DNA of 64,000 bases from UBA11164 sp034376725 (lineage in GTDB: Bacteria; Pseudomonadota; Gammaproteobacteria; Xanthomonadales; Xanthomonadaceae), in NCBI GenBank assembly GCA_034376725.1, contig JAXMJH010000140.1, positions 18,945 through 82,944 on the forward strand, given 5' to 3'. Numbering within the stretch: the stretch's first letter is position 1; each line of letters opens with the position of its first letter. Position numbers and translations under genes: made by a program. Below the pieces are notes generated by a model, which saw only the letters and a list, made by a program, of their open reading frames with translations, searched no databases and was not told where the DNA came from. This document shows, piece by piece, positions 33,811 through 41,543 of the stretch.

Positions 33811-35195
33811 TCGGATGGTCGAAAACGCTGCGTGGCCGCACCATCGCCATGGTTGCCATCGGCGCATTGGTGTCGCATGTTCTCGGTCTCGCGGTGTACT
33901 TCGCATTCAATGCGTCCAACCTGAGTACCGCGCGTGAGCAGCAAGTCGTCGAGCGGTTGGCAACCACGGCCAAGCTGATGGAGCGACTGCCGCGCGAGAA
34001 TCGGCCCGACGTGGTCGCCGATCTGTCGCAACCCGATTTCCGACTTGGCTACGGAGTAGTCAGCCGGGTCGAGATGGCCGATTCCGGCGAGGAGGACACC
34101 CGCCTCGTCCGCGGCGCTCTGGCGCTGGCGCTCGGGGTGTCGACCGAGGACTTCGTGTTCGCCGACTATGAGCTTCCCGGGACGGAAGCCGGACGTACGG
34201 ACGCCGATCCGCCACGGACCATTCTTGCCGAGCGCGTGGCACGCTGGTTCCGGTTTCGCGAAGACTTGTTCGTATCGCTGCAACTGGCCGACGGCGACTG
34301 GCTCAATGCCCAGGTCAGGGGTCGGCCACTTGCGAATTTCCTCAATACCGGTGTCATCTGGTCGGTCGGACTGATGGTGCTGACAGTCGCGTTTCTGAGC
34401 GCCTTGGCTGTGGCGCGACCACTGGCTGGGCTCAAGCGCTTTGCGCGGGCCGCCGAGGCGCTGGGCATGAATGTCGAGCATGCAGCGCCGCTTGCGGAGG
34501 ACGGGCCGCTGGAAATTTCGCGTACCGCGCGGGCGTTCAATCGGATGCAGGATCGGGTGCGCACCCTGGTGGAAGATCGAACGCGGATGCTGGCCGCCAT
34601 GTCGCATGATTTCCGGACGCCCCTGACCCGGCTTCGGCTGCGGGCCGAATTTCTGGCTGCGCCGGAGGATCGCCACAAGATGCTGCGCGATATCGCCGAC
34701 ATGGAGGCGATGGTGACATCGACGCTGCGTTTCATCAGCGACGGCAGAACCGGAGAGTTGCGCGAACCCGTCGACTTCGTCTCGTTGCTGACTGAAGTCT
34801 GCCTGGACATGGACCTTGAGCCGCCGGAATTCCGGCTACAGGGCGCGCGGCTGGTGCGGGTGGTCTGCGCGCCGGTAGCGATGCGTCGCGCATTCACCAA
34901 TCTGCTGGAGAATGCCAAGGCCCATGCGTCCGAGGTCGATGTCAGGGCCAGCTGCCACGCCGACCAGGTGGTTGTCGACATCATCGACAATGGGCCGGGC
35001 ATCCCGGAAAGCGAGTACGAAAACGTCTTCAAGCCCTATTACCGCCTCGATGCTTCCCGAAGCCGTCGGACCGGCAGCTCCGGTCTTGGTTTGTCGATTG
35101 CGCGGGCGGTGATCAATGCCCATGGCGGGACGATCTCGCTGCATCCGGCAGATGGCGGTGGACTCCGGGTGCAAATCTGCATCCCGCTCGCCTGA
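33807..35195 (+). CDS. EnvZ-like membrane sensor histidine kinase
   Basis: Cognate kinase of the preceding regulator, 462 residues, starting with GTG overlapping its stop (GTGA). Two transmembrane helices (about residues 13-35 and 178-200) enclose a periplasmic sensor region of about 140 residues without a recognised ligand domain. After a HAMP linker comes the dimerisation domain with the phospho-acceptor His (about residue 267) in LAAMSHDFRTPLTRLRLRAE. This is followed by the HATPase domain with N-box NLLENAKAHA, G1 DIIDNGPGIP, F-box ENVFKPYYRLD and G2 GSSGLGLSIARAV. The architecture matches EnvZ/RstB. The signal is unknown. Confidence 0.95.
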   Translation: MIGWSKTLRGRTIAMVAIGALVSHVLGLAVYFAFNASNLSTAREQQVVERLATTAKLMERLPRENRPDVVADLSQPDFRLGYGVVSRVEMADSGEEDTRLVRGALALALGVSTEDFVFADYELPGTEAGRTDADPPRTILAERVARWFRFREDLFVSLQLADGDWLNAQVRGRPLANFLNTGVIWSVGLMVLTVAFLSALAVARPLAGLKRFARAAEALGMNVEHAAPLAEDGPLEISRTARAFNRMQDRVRTLVEDRTRMLAAMSHDFRTPLTRLRLRAEFLAAPEDRHKMLRDIADMEAMVTSTLRFISDGRTGELREPVDFVSLLTEVCLDMDLEPPEFRLQGARLVRVVCAPVAMRRAFTNLLENAKAHASEVDVRASCHADQVVVDIIDNGPGIPESEYENVFKPYYRLDASRSRRTGSSGLGLSIARAVINAHGGTISLHPADGGGLRVQICIPLA

Positions 35196-35268
35196 CGGAT
35201 GCGCGAAGTCGCGCTGGGCCGCGTGCGGCGACTGTGGTTCAAGCACGAGAACCCAGGCCCGCTCAATT

Positions 35269-35316
35269 GTTACGCACTGTTACGTTCTGGGCGGCAGATG
35301 AGATACGCCCGTTACG
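35269..35316. promoter_or_regulatory. Direct GTTACG repeats, candidate response-regulator operator
   Basis: GTTACG occurs at 35269-35274, 35279-35284 and 35311-35316. The first two are spaced by exactly one helical turn (10 bp) and the third is 32 bp further. OmpR/PhoB-family regulators bind such tandem direct repeats. The site lies between the two-component operon and the GMC oxidoreductase gene. The regulatory link is inferred. Confidence 0.4.
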
Positions 35317-35331
35317 TTTCCGATTCACCAT

Positions 35332-36993
35332 ATGCGGATGCATGTCGATCTCAGGGAAATACCACAGGATGCGGTGATCGAAGCCGACCTGTGCATCATA
35401 GGCGCCGGGATTGCCGGCATCGCCATTGCTCGCCGGTTTCTGGCGAGTGGCCAAACCGTAATCTTGCTGGAAAGTGGCGGGCTCGACCATGAGCCGGGGC
35501 CGCAGAGCCTTGCCGATGGCAATAGCATCGGTTTCGACTACTACCCGCTGGGCGATTCGCGGCTGCGGATGTTCGGTGGCACCACCGCCATTTGGGGCGG
35601 GCGGGTTGCATTGCTCGACGAGATCGATTTTCAGCGCCGCGATTGGGTGCCGCACAGCGGCTGGCCGATTTCGCGCGAGCAGCTCGATTCCTGGTACGAC
35701 CAGGCGCGTGCGCAGCTGGACTTGGCGAAGCTCTCGCTCGATGAGCGCCTCTACCGCGAGATCGACCCGAATGCGCCGAATTTCGATCCCGGCCAGATTC
35801 GCGTCGCGTACTGGCAATTCGATCAATTGATCGGAAGGACGGGCGTTGGCCAGTGTCAGGATCTGTGGCAATCGGACAATGTGCGGGTGCTCACTCACGC
35901 GACGGTGACCCGCATTCAGGCCGAGCCGAACGGCCGCTCCATCGCGTCTGTGCGCATCGCCGAGTCCGGTGGTCGCCGCGCCACAGTCAAGGCCCGTCAT
36001 TACGTGCTGGCTGCCGGAGGCATCGAGAATGCGCGCATCCTGCTGGCATCCGATGACGTTCAGCCGCATGGGCTGGGCAATGGGCATGACCTGGTCGGGC
36101 GCTATTTCATGGAGCACCCGCACGCGCGCGGCGGGCGCGTGCGCCTCAAGCGGCCGTGGCAGCATCTGAAGCAATTGATGCTCAAGCGAGGGTTCGCCGG
36201 CAACCCGGTGGCGCCCTGCTTCCGGCCCGGAGAGCAGCTTCAGATGCGGCGACGGATACTCAATACTTCGTTCGCGCTGGGTTGTCGCCAGCACCCGACT
36301 CAACGAATGAATCTGCCCACGCGCTTTTATCAGGCCGCCAAGCACGAGATGGCCCCGACCCAGCGCAACCGCATGCTCTGGCAGGGTTTGAAGCGCTCCG
36401 CACATTGGTTGCAGAAGTACAGCGATCCGCTCCGACCGTGGTTGCTGGATCGGCTCGACCGACGCGGCATCTATGCCGTGGTGCGCGCCGAGCAGGCGCC
36501 CAATCCCGATAGCCGCGTGCTGCTGAGCGCGGATCGCGATGCCTTGGGCGTACCCAAGGCCTGCCTGGACTGGCAGCTGTGCGACCTCGACAAGCGCAGT
36601 GTGCGTGTGATGATGGAGGCCTTCGACAGCGAACTGCGCCGGCTCGATATCGGTCATGTCGAATTGCCCGACTGGCTGCGCGACGAGGGCAGGCCTTGGC
36701 AGATCGACAGGCTGATCAGCGGCCACCCGATCGGCGGCTACCACCACATAGGCACCACCCGGATGGCGAATGATGCCAGCGAGGGGGTGGTCGATCCGAA
36801 CGGAAAGGTGTTTGGTCTGGCCAATCTGCATATTGCGGGCAGTTCGGTGTTCCCGACTTCCGGCTGGGCCAACCCGACACTCACCCTGCTGGCCTTGAGC
36901 CTGCGCTTGGGCGAGCGTCTGGCAGAATTGCTGGCGGCCGATGCCAAGCCGGCAGAAGTCTCGGTCGGGCGGGAGCGCCAGCGGGTGGCCTGA
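35332..36993 (+). CDS. GMC-family FAD-dependent oxidoreductase
   Basis: Flavoenzyme of the glucose-methanol-choline family, 553 residues. The N-terminal ADP-binding fold is DLCIIGAGIAGIAIARRFLA (about residues 19-38), followed by the flavin-attachment region FGGTTAIWGGR (about 81-91) and LAAGGIENARILLAS. The GMC C-terminal domain has HPIGGYHHIGTTRM and LHIAGSSVFPTSGWANPTLT, with the catalytic His-Asn pair expected in HIG and the terminal segment. The ATG at 35332 is used; a second ATG six bases later is equally possible. No cytochrome subunit or signal peptide is seen. The substrate (sugar, alcohol or sterol-like) is not predictable. Position after a two-component system with repeat sites upstream suggests regulation by it. 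Confidence 0.9.
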   Translation: MRMHVDLREIPQDAVIEADLCIIGAGIAGIAIARRFLASGQTVILLESGGLDHEPGPQSLADGNSIGFDYYPLGDSRLRMFGGTTAIWGGRVALLDEIDFQRRDWVPHSGWPISREQLDSWYDQARAQLDLAKLSLDERLYREIDPNAPNFDPGQIRVAYWQFDQLIGRTGVGQCQDLWQSDNVRVLTHATVTRIQAEPNGRSIASVRIAESGGRRATVKARHYVLAAGGIENARILLASDDVQPHGLGNGHDLVGRYFMEHPHARGGRVRLKRPWQHLKQLMLKRGFAGNPVAPCFRPGEQLQMRRRILNTSFALGCRQHPTQRMNLPTRFYQAAKHEMAPTQRNRMLWQGLKRSAHWLQKYSDPLRPWLLDRLDRRGIYAVVRAEQAPNPDSRVLLSADRDALGVPKACLDWQLCDLDKRSVRVMMEAFDSELRRLDIGHVELPDWLRDEGRPWQIDRLISGHPIGGYHHIGTTRMANDASEGVVDPNGKVFGLANLHIAGSSVFPTSGWANPTLTLLALSLRLGERLAELLAADAKPAEVSVGRERQRVA

Positions 36994-37139
36994 CCGGCGG
37001 CGGTGTGCCGGCGGCCACGCGCCGGGTATAGTGCACCCGCTGATGTCACGCGCGAGGGCCGGGTCCTCCCGACCGGTGCGCCACTACCGTCTCAGCGACT
37101 GGGGCTGGCAGCCGTAGAGCCGGTCGCTGCTTTCGGCGC

Positions 37140-38834
37140 TCAGGCCAGTCGAGCGAACAGCGTGGCCTTGCCCAGCGCTTCGTTTTCGGCCGCGCGCCGG
37201 TGCCGGTATTCGAACGTGCCTGCCTCCAACCCGCGCGGCGACACCACCACCCGGTGCGGGATGCCGATCAGCTCCAGATCGGCGAACATCGCGCCCGGCC
37301 GCAGGCCGCGGTCATCGAGTACCGCTTCGTGGCCGGCGGCGAGCAGCTCATTGAGCAGCGCCTGGGCGGCTTCGGCGACGGCTGGGTCGCTTTTCGGATT
37401 GATCACGCACACCACCACCTGCCACGGGGCCATCGGTTCCGGCCAGATCACACCGGCGTCGTCGAAGTTCTGTTCGATCGCGGCCGCAACGATCCGGCTG
37501 ACGCCAATGCCGTAGCAGCCCATGTGCATGACCTGCGCCTTGCCCTGATCATCGAGCACGGTGGCATTCATCGCCTCGGCGTACTTCTGGCCGAGCTGGA
37601 AAACGTGGCCGACCTCGATGCCACGCGCGATGCGCAGCGTTCCCCGGCCATCCGGCGAGGCGTCGCCCTCGATCACCTTGCGCAGATCCACCACCCGGGT
37701 CATCCGGGCGTCGCGCTGCCAGTTGGCGCCGGTGTAGTGTGTTTCGCCGGCATTGCCGCCGCACACGAAATCGGCCAGCACCGCAGCGCTTCGGTCGACC
37801 AGTACCGGCACCGATTCCGGCAGGCCGACCGGCCCGATGAAGCCGGCGCTAAGGCCCGCTGCCGCGATGTCGGCTTCGCTGGCCAGCGCGGATTCGCCGC
37901 CCAGCTCGGGCAGCTTGGCGGCCTTCACTTCGTTGATCTCGTGATCGCCGCGCAGGCACAGCGCAACCAGACCATCGACGCCGCGCACCAGGATGGTCTT
38001 CAGGCAGCGCTCGGCCGGGACGGCAAGAAAAGCGCTGATCTGCTCGATGGTCTTCTGTCCCGGCGTGTCCACCCGGGACAGCGTCATGCCCGGCTCGGGG
38101 CGGTCTTCGGCAGGGGCAACGGCTTCGGCCAGCTCGACATTGGCGGCGTAGTCGGAGTCGCTGGAAAAGGCGATCGCGTCTTCGCCGGAATCGGCCAGCA
38201 CATGAAATTCATGCGATGCCGACCCGCCGATGGCGCCGGTGTCAGCCGACACCGCGCGGAATCCCAGACCCAGACGGGTAAAGATCCGCTCGTAGGCGCG
38301 GTACATGTTCCAGTACTCGGCATCCAGGCTGTCGGCGCCCAGATGAAAAGAGTAGGCGTCTTTCATCAGGAACTCGCGGGCGCGCATCACGCCGAAACGC
38401 GGGCGGATCTCATCGCGGAACTTGGTCTGGATCTGGAAGAAGTTGACCGGCAGCTGACGATACGAGCGCAACTCGTTGCGCGCCAGATCGGTGATCACTT
38501 CCTCGTGGGTCGGGCCGAAGCAATATTCGGCATCCTTGCGGTCGCGGATCTTCAGCAACTGACCGCCGAACTTTTCCCAGCGCCCGGTCTCATCCCACAA
38601 CTCGCGCGGCTGCACGGCAGGCATCAGCAATTCGATGGCACCGGCCCGGCACATCTCCTCGCGAACCACGTTTTCCACCTTGCGCAGTACGCGCAGGCCA
38701 AGCGGTGTCCAGGTGTACAGTCCGGCACCGAGCTTGCGGATCATGCCGGTACGCAACATCAGCTGATGACTGATTATTTCGGCGTCAGCCGGCGTTTCGC
38801 GGCTGGTGTGCAGATGGAATTGGGACAGGCGCAT
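37140..38834 (-). CDS. proS: Prolyl-tRNA synthetase
   Basis: Class II aminoacyl-tRNA synthetase of the bacterial type, 564 residues (E. coli 572). The N-terminal catalytic part has MRLSQFHLHTSRETPADAEI and GAGLYTWTPLGLRVLRKVEN, motif 2 region TKFRDEIRPRFGVMRAREFL and motif 3 near the C-terminal half (CYGIGVSRIVAAAIEQNF). The YbaK-type editing insertion lies between about residues 230 and 390 (ERCLKTILVRGVDGLVALCL). The C-terminal anticodon-binding domain ends FEYRHRRAAENEALGKATLF. The ATG at 38834 is preferred over an upstream in-frame start because conservation begins there. DUF4124 genes are upstream on the same strand. Confidence 0.97.
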   Translation of the reverse strand: MRLSQFHLHTSRETPADAEIISHQLMLRTGMIRKLGAGLYTWTPLGLRVLRKVENVVREEMCRAGAIELLMPAVQPRELWDETGRWEKFGGQLLKIRDRKDAEYCFGPTHEEVITDLARNELRSYRQLPVNFFQIQTKFRDEIRPRFGVMRAREFLMKDAYSFHLGADSLDAEYWNMYRAYERIFTRLGLGFRAVSADTGAIGGSASHEFHVLADSGEDAIAFSSDSDYAANVELAEAVAPAEDRPEPGMTLSRVDTPGQKTIEQISAFLAVPAERCLKTILVRGVDGLVALCLRGDHEINEVKAAKLPELGGESALASEADIAAAGLSAGFIGPVGLPESVPVLVDRSAAVLADFVCGGNAGETHYTGANWQRDARMTRVVDLRKVIEGDASPDGRGTLRIARGIEVGHVFQLGQKYAEAMNATVLDDQGKAQVMHMGCYGIGVSRIVAAAIEQNFDDAGVIWPEPMAPWQVVVCVINPKSDPAVAEAAQALLNELLAAGHEAVLDDRGLRPGAMFADLELIGIPHRVVVSPRGLEAGTFEYRHRRAAENEALGKATLFARLA

Positions 38835-38875
38835 GGACTGGCAACGGTAGGAAACACGCCAGCATTGTAACGGCC

Positions 38876-39196
38876 TCAATCCTTGGGCGGGGCCTCCGGC
38901 TCGGGCGTCGGGTCGGCGAAAGGCACGATGTTACGGTCGCTGCGAATGTCGACCGGTTCGTAGCTGCGATCGGCTGGCGGTTGATCGCTGAGGTTGACCA
39001 CGCCGCTGTCGTCGACCCAGCGATAGACGCGGGTGACCTGATCCGGTTGCTGGGCAGGGACCGGCGTCGCCTGCTCGGGTTCGCTGGCTGGCCCGAACCA
39101 TGCTGGGAGGTTCGGCCGCTGATCCGGGCTCAGGGTGAACCAGTAGCCAGCTGCGGCCAGTCCGATCCCGCCGATGATCGCCCAGCCTGCGCGCAT
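38876..39196 (-). CDS. DUF4124-domain protein with N-terminal membrane anchor
   Basis: Small secreted or membrane-anchored protein of 106 residues. An N-terminal hydrophobic helix (WAIIGGIGLAAAGYWFTL, about residues 5-22) is followed by a Pro-rich linker. A DUF4124 motif (about 58-85) then reads VYRWVDDSGVVNLSDQPPAD, and the acidic Pro-rich tail ends in PKD. DUF4124 proteins are common in gammaproteobacterial envelopes and have no established function. The gene lies 41 bp upstream of proS and 7 bp after another DUF4124 gene, so the three may be cotranscribed. Confidence 0.8.
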   Translation of the reverse strand: MRAGWAIIGGIGLAAAGYWFTLSPDQRPNLPAWFGPASEPEQATPVPAQQPDQVTRVYRWVDDSGVVNLSDQPPADRSYEPVDIRSDRNIVPFADPTPEPEAPPKD

Positions 39197-39203
39197 ATCG
39201 GTT

Positions 39204-39632
39204 TCAGTCGCAGAACGCGGCGATCTGTTGCTTCGCGATCTCGATCTGGGCCTGACGCGCGGAATCGTCGATCGGCTCCACCTGGCCGTCGCCGTCGAGG
39301 TCCATGTTCAGCTGCTGGTCGCCGGACAGCAGTTCGAGGTTGCTGCGCGCCTGCTGGCATTTTTCCGGGCGCTGCGGATCGGCTGGACGGTCGGCCGCCG
39401 CCGCAGCGAGGAGGTCGGCATCAGGCGCGGCAGCCGTCGGCTCCGGTGCGGACATGGCGCCGGTCTGCCTGACCCGTCGGACCTCATAGCCCTCGACATC
39501 GGGCACCGAGTCGGAATAATGGGTGACGCCGTCTGCATCGACCCAGCGATAGAGCTGCTGCGCATGCACGGTTGCGATGATCGATATCGAAGCGACGGCA
39601 GCGACCATGAGGGTGCGCGGTGATAGACGCAT
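39204..39632 (-). CDS. DUF4124-domain secreted protein
   Basis: Exported protein of 142 residues with a signal peptide (RTLMVAAVASISIIATVHAQ) followed immediately by the DUF4124 motif LYRWVDADGVTHYSDSVPD (about residues 27-45). The C-terminal half contains Ala-rich sequence and a helical segment with AQIEIAKQQIAAFCD. A conserved Cys pair (CQQAR, AFC) may form a disulfide. It precedes a second DUF4124 gene by 7 bp. An M23 peptidase in this window also carries the same N-terminal domain. No function is assigned. Confidence 0.8.
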   Translation of the reverse strand: MRLSPRTLMVAAVASISIIATVHAQQLYRWVDADGVTHYSDSVPDVEGYEVRRVRQTGAMSAPEPTAAAPDADLLAAAAADRPADPQRPEKCQQARSNLELLSGDQQLNMDLDGDGQVEPIDDSARQAQIEIAKQQIAAFCD

Positions 39633-39823
39633 GACGGCGGCTCCAGTGGGGGAAGCCCGATGATAGCGCGCCTGACTGCGGATCGAGAGTGTACGCCTGG
39701 AGCGGGGTGCGGTGGCGCGAAGGGCGGCCTGGGATCGGGCGCAATCGACGCTGGCGACCGGTAGGCCGTGTCGCTCTTGAGCTTACCGGCTAAACTGGCG
39801 CCTGCGAGTTCAAGTTGGATCTC

Positions 39824-40588
39824 ATGAATCAGCCAGAAACGCCACCGAGCGGGCGCGGACGCGGTATCTACCTGCTGCCCAATCTGATCACTACGGGTGG
39901 TCTGTTCGCGGGCTTCTACGCGATCATCGCGGCCGCCTCGGGCCAGTTCACGGCGGCATGCATCGCCGTCTTCGTCGCCGGGCTGCTCGATGGCCTCGAT
40001 GGGCGGATCGCCCGGCTCACCGGCACCACCAGCGAATTCGGCGTCCAGTACGATTCGCTGGCGGATCTGGTCAGCTTCGGAATGGCGCCCGCGCTGGTGA
40101 TGTATCACTGGTCGCTGTCCAGCCTGAAGCTGGATGGCTCGACGCCGGGCAAGATCGGTTGGGTTGCGGCCTTTCTTTACGCGGCCTGCGCTGCGCTGCG
40201 TCTGGCTCGGTTCAATGCCCAGGCGGGTCAGGCCGACAAGCGCTGGTTCGTTGGCCTGGCCTCGCCGGCTGCGGCGGGGCTGATGATGGCGTTCGTCTGG
40301 ACGATGCACGATCTCGAACTGTCCGGCCGCGACCACCGCTATCTGGCGCTGGTGGTGACTGTGGTTGCGGCGTTGCTGATGGTCAGCCGTCTGCGCTATT
40401 TCAGCTTCAAGGCGTTTCCCCGTTCGGATCGGGTGCCGTTTCTGGCCATGCTGGTGGCGTTGGCGGTATTCGTCGCCCTGGCGATCGATCCGCCGCGGGT
40501 GCTGTTGCTGGTGGCCGTGGTCTATGCCGTCTCGGGTCCGTTTTATTGGCTCTGGCAGCGACGGGCGCGGGCGAGGTCGGCCGACTGA
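39824..40588 (+). CDS. pssA: CDP-diacylglycerol-serine O-phosphatidyltransferase
   Basis: Integral membrane enzyme making phosphatidylserine, the precursor of phosphatidylethanolamine. In 254 residues it shows the CDP-alcohol phosphatidyltransferase signature DGLDGRIARLTGTTSEFG, continuing with VQYDSLADLVSFG (about residues 60-95), and about eight membrane helices. IYLLPNLITTGGLFAGFYAI at the N-terminus is typical of the type II (Bacillus-like) PssA family. The ATG at 39824 is chosen; TTG at 39815 is possible. The stop overlaps the start of the next small gene (TGATG). Confidence 0.95.
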   Translation: MNQPETPPSGRGRGIYLLPNLITTGGLFAGFYAIIAAASGQFTAACIAVFVAGLLDGLDGRIARLTGTTSEFGVQYDSLADLVSFGMAPALVMYHWSLSSLKLDGSTPGKIGWVAAFLYAACAALRLARFNAQAGQADKRWFVGLASPAAAGLMMAFVWTMHDLELSGRDHRYLALVVTVVAALLMVSRLRYFSFKAFPRSDRVPFLAMLVALAVFVALAIDPPRVLLLVAVVYAVSGPFYWLWQRRARARSAD

Positions 40589-40944
40589 TGGCTGCGGCTA
40601 GCGCTTCGATGTTCAGCGCCCGCCAGCAGGGGATTCTGGCGGCGATGGGTTATTCGCTCTATTGCCGACGAACAGAATCCACGAGCGCGCCGGTCTTGGC
40701 GAATGCGACCGCCCCGAGCGACCCCGGTGATGCTGCGCGAGCCCTTTCGGGCCAACCCGATGCCGCCGTCATGCGCGCGGTACTCAGGGTCATCGGTCGG
40801 GATCCGGGAAGCGATGCCGGGCGGGTGGCCGGCATTTGGAACGAACTGGCGCTGCCGTCGCCAGACAGCCTGCGAAGCGCAGCCGGCAAGCGCGCGCTCT
40901 GGCCGACATTGCGTCGATTGCGCCGCGCCATGGAGTCACCCTGA
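40588..40944 (+). CDS. Small protein upstream of rimI, candidate DNA polymerase III psi subunit (HolD)
   Basis: A 118-residue protein whose start overlaps the pssA stop and whose stop overlaps the rimI start, both as TGATG, which strongly supports real translation. No obvious domain is present. The N-terminus (RQQGILAAMGYSLYCRR, about residues 11-27) resembles the chi-binding N-terminus of HolD (short helix, then LG..W.LRRP-like). The C-terminus (SAAGKRALWPTLRRLRRAME) resembles the end of HolD (TARAALWQQI). In E. coli holD is directly upstream of rimI, and in Pseudomonas the psi gene is also next to rimI. HolC is encoded 4 kb away. Psi is very divergent, so the call rests on position and faint end similarity. 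ATG at 40609 is an alternative start. Confidence 0.6.
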   Translation: MAAASASMFSARQQGILAAMGYSLYCRRTESTSAPVLANATAPSDPGDAARALSGQPDAAVMRAVLRVIGRDPGSDAGRVAGIWNELALPSPDSLRSAAGKRALWPTLRRLRRAMESP

Positions 40945-41435
40945 TGAGCGCCCGGCCAAGCGAATCCGCTCAGCCGGCGCCGGCAATCCGGCAACTGCGC
41001 GAGGCCGACATCGACGCGGTGATGGTCATCGAGCGCAGCGCCTACGAATTTCCCTGGACCCGGGGCATTTTTGTCGACTGCCTGCGTGCCGGCTACAGCT
41101 GCTGGCTGCTGGAACAGGGCAACGCCATCCTCGGCTACACCGTGGTCAGTGTGGCGGCCGACGAAGCGCACATTCTCAATCTCTGCGTGGCGCCGGACTT
41201 TCAGGGCCATGGCCTGTCGAAGCGCCTGCTCAAGCGGGCGCTGGACACCGCGCTCTGGTACGACGCGCAGCGGATATTCCTGGAAGTGAGGCCCAGCAAC
41301 CGGCCGGCGATCTCGCTGTACAGCAATGCTGGATTCAACGAAATCGGCACCCGTCCGAACTACTATCCGGCGCGCAACGGCCGCGAGGATGCCATCGTGA
41401 TGGCCCGCGAGTTGCTGCGGCCTGAGCCTGCCTAG
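40944..41435 (+). CDS. rimI: Ribosomal protein S18-alanine N-acetyltransferase
   Basis: GNAT acetyltransferase that modifies the N-terminal alanine of ribosomal protein S18. In 163 residues it has the RimI features IRQLREADIDAVMVIERSAY, EFPWTRGIFVDCLRAGY, acetyl-CoA loop APDFQGHGLSKRLLKRAL (Q/RxxGxG/A motif) and FLEVRPSNRPAISLYSNAGF followed by RPNYYPARNGREDAIVM. The start overlaps the previous stop by one base. The last residues (PEPA) and the TAG stop fall within the first copy of a GC-rich tandem repeat, so the C-terminus may have been set by the repeat. It converges with valS. Confidence 0.94.
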   Translation: MSARPSESAQPAPAIRQLREADIDAVMVIERSAYEFPWTRGIFVDCLRAGYSCWLLEQGNAILGYTVVSVAADEAHILNLCVAPDFQGHGLSKRLLKRALDTALWYDAQRIFLEVRPSNRPAISLYSNAGFNEIGTRPNYYPARNGREDAIVMARELLRPEPA

Positions 41436-41527
41436 GCAGCGCGGGCGAAGCCCGACAGGCTCCCAGGAGCCTGCGTAGGCGAAGCCCGACAGGCGGAGCC
41501 TGCGTAGGCAAAGCCCGACAGGCCCCA
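41425..41527. repeat. Three-copy GC-rich tandem repeat between rimI and valS
   Basis: Three imperfect copies of GAGCCTGCGTAGGC plus GAAGCCCGACAGGC, starting at 41425, 41467 and 41496. They span the end of rimI and the convergent gap before the valS stop. The words CGAAGCCCGACAGGC and CAAAGCCCGACAGGC are nearly identical. Each copy can form a small stem (GCCTG/CAGGC). It might act as a bidirectional terminator between the convergent genes. Confidence 0.75.
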
Positions 41528-41543
41528 GGATCGCCGCGCGCGT

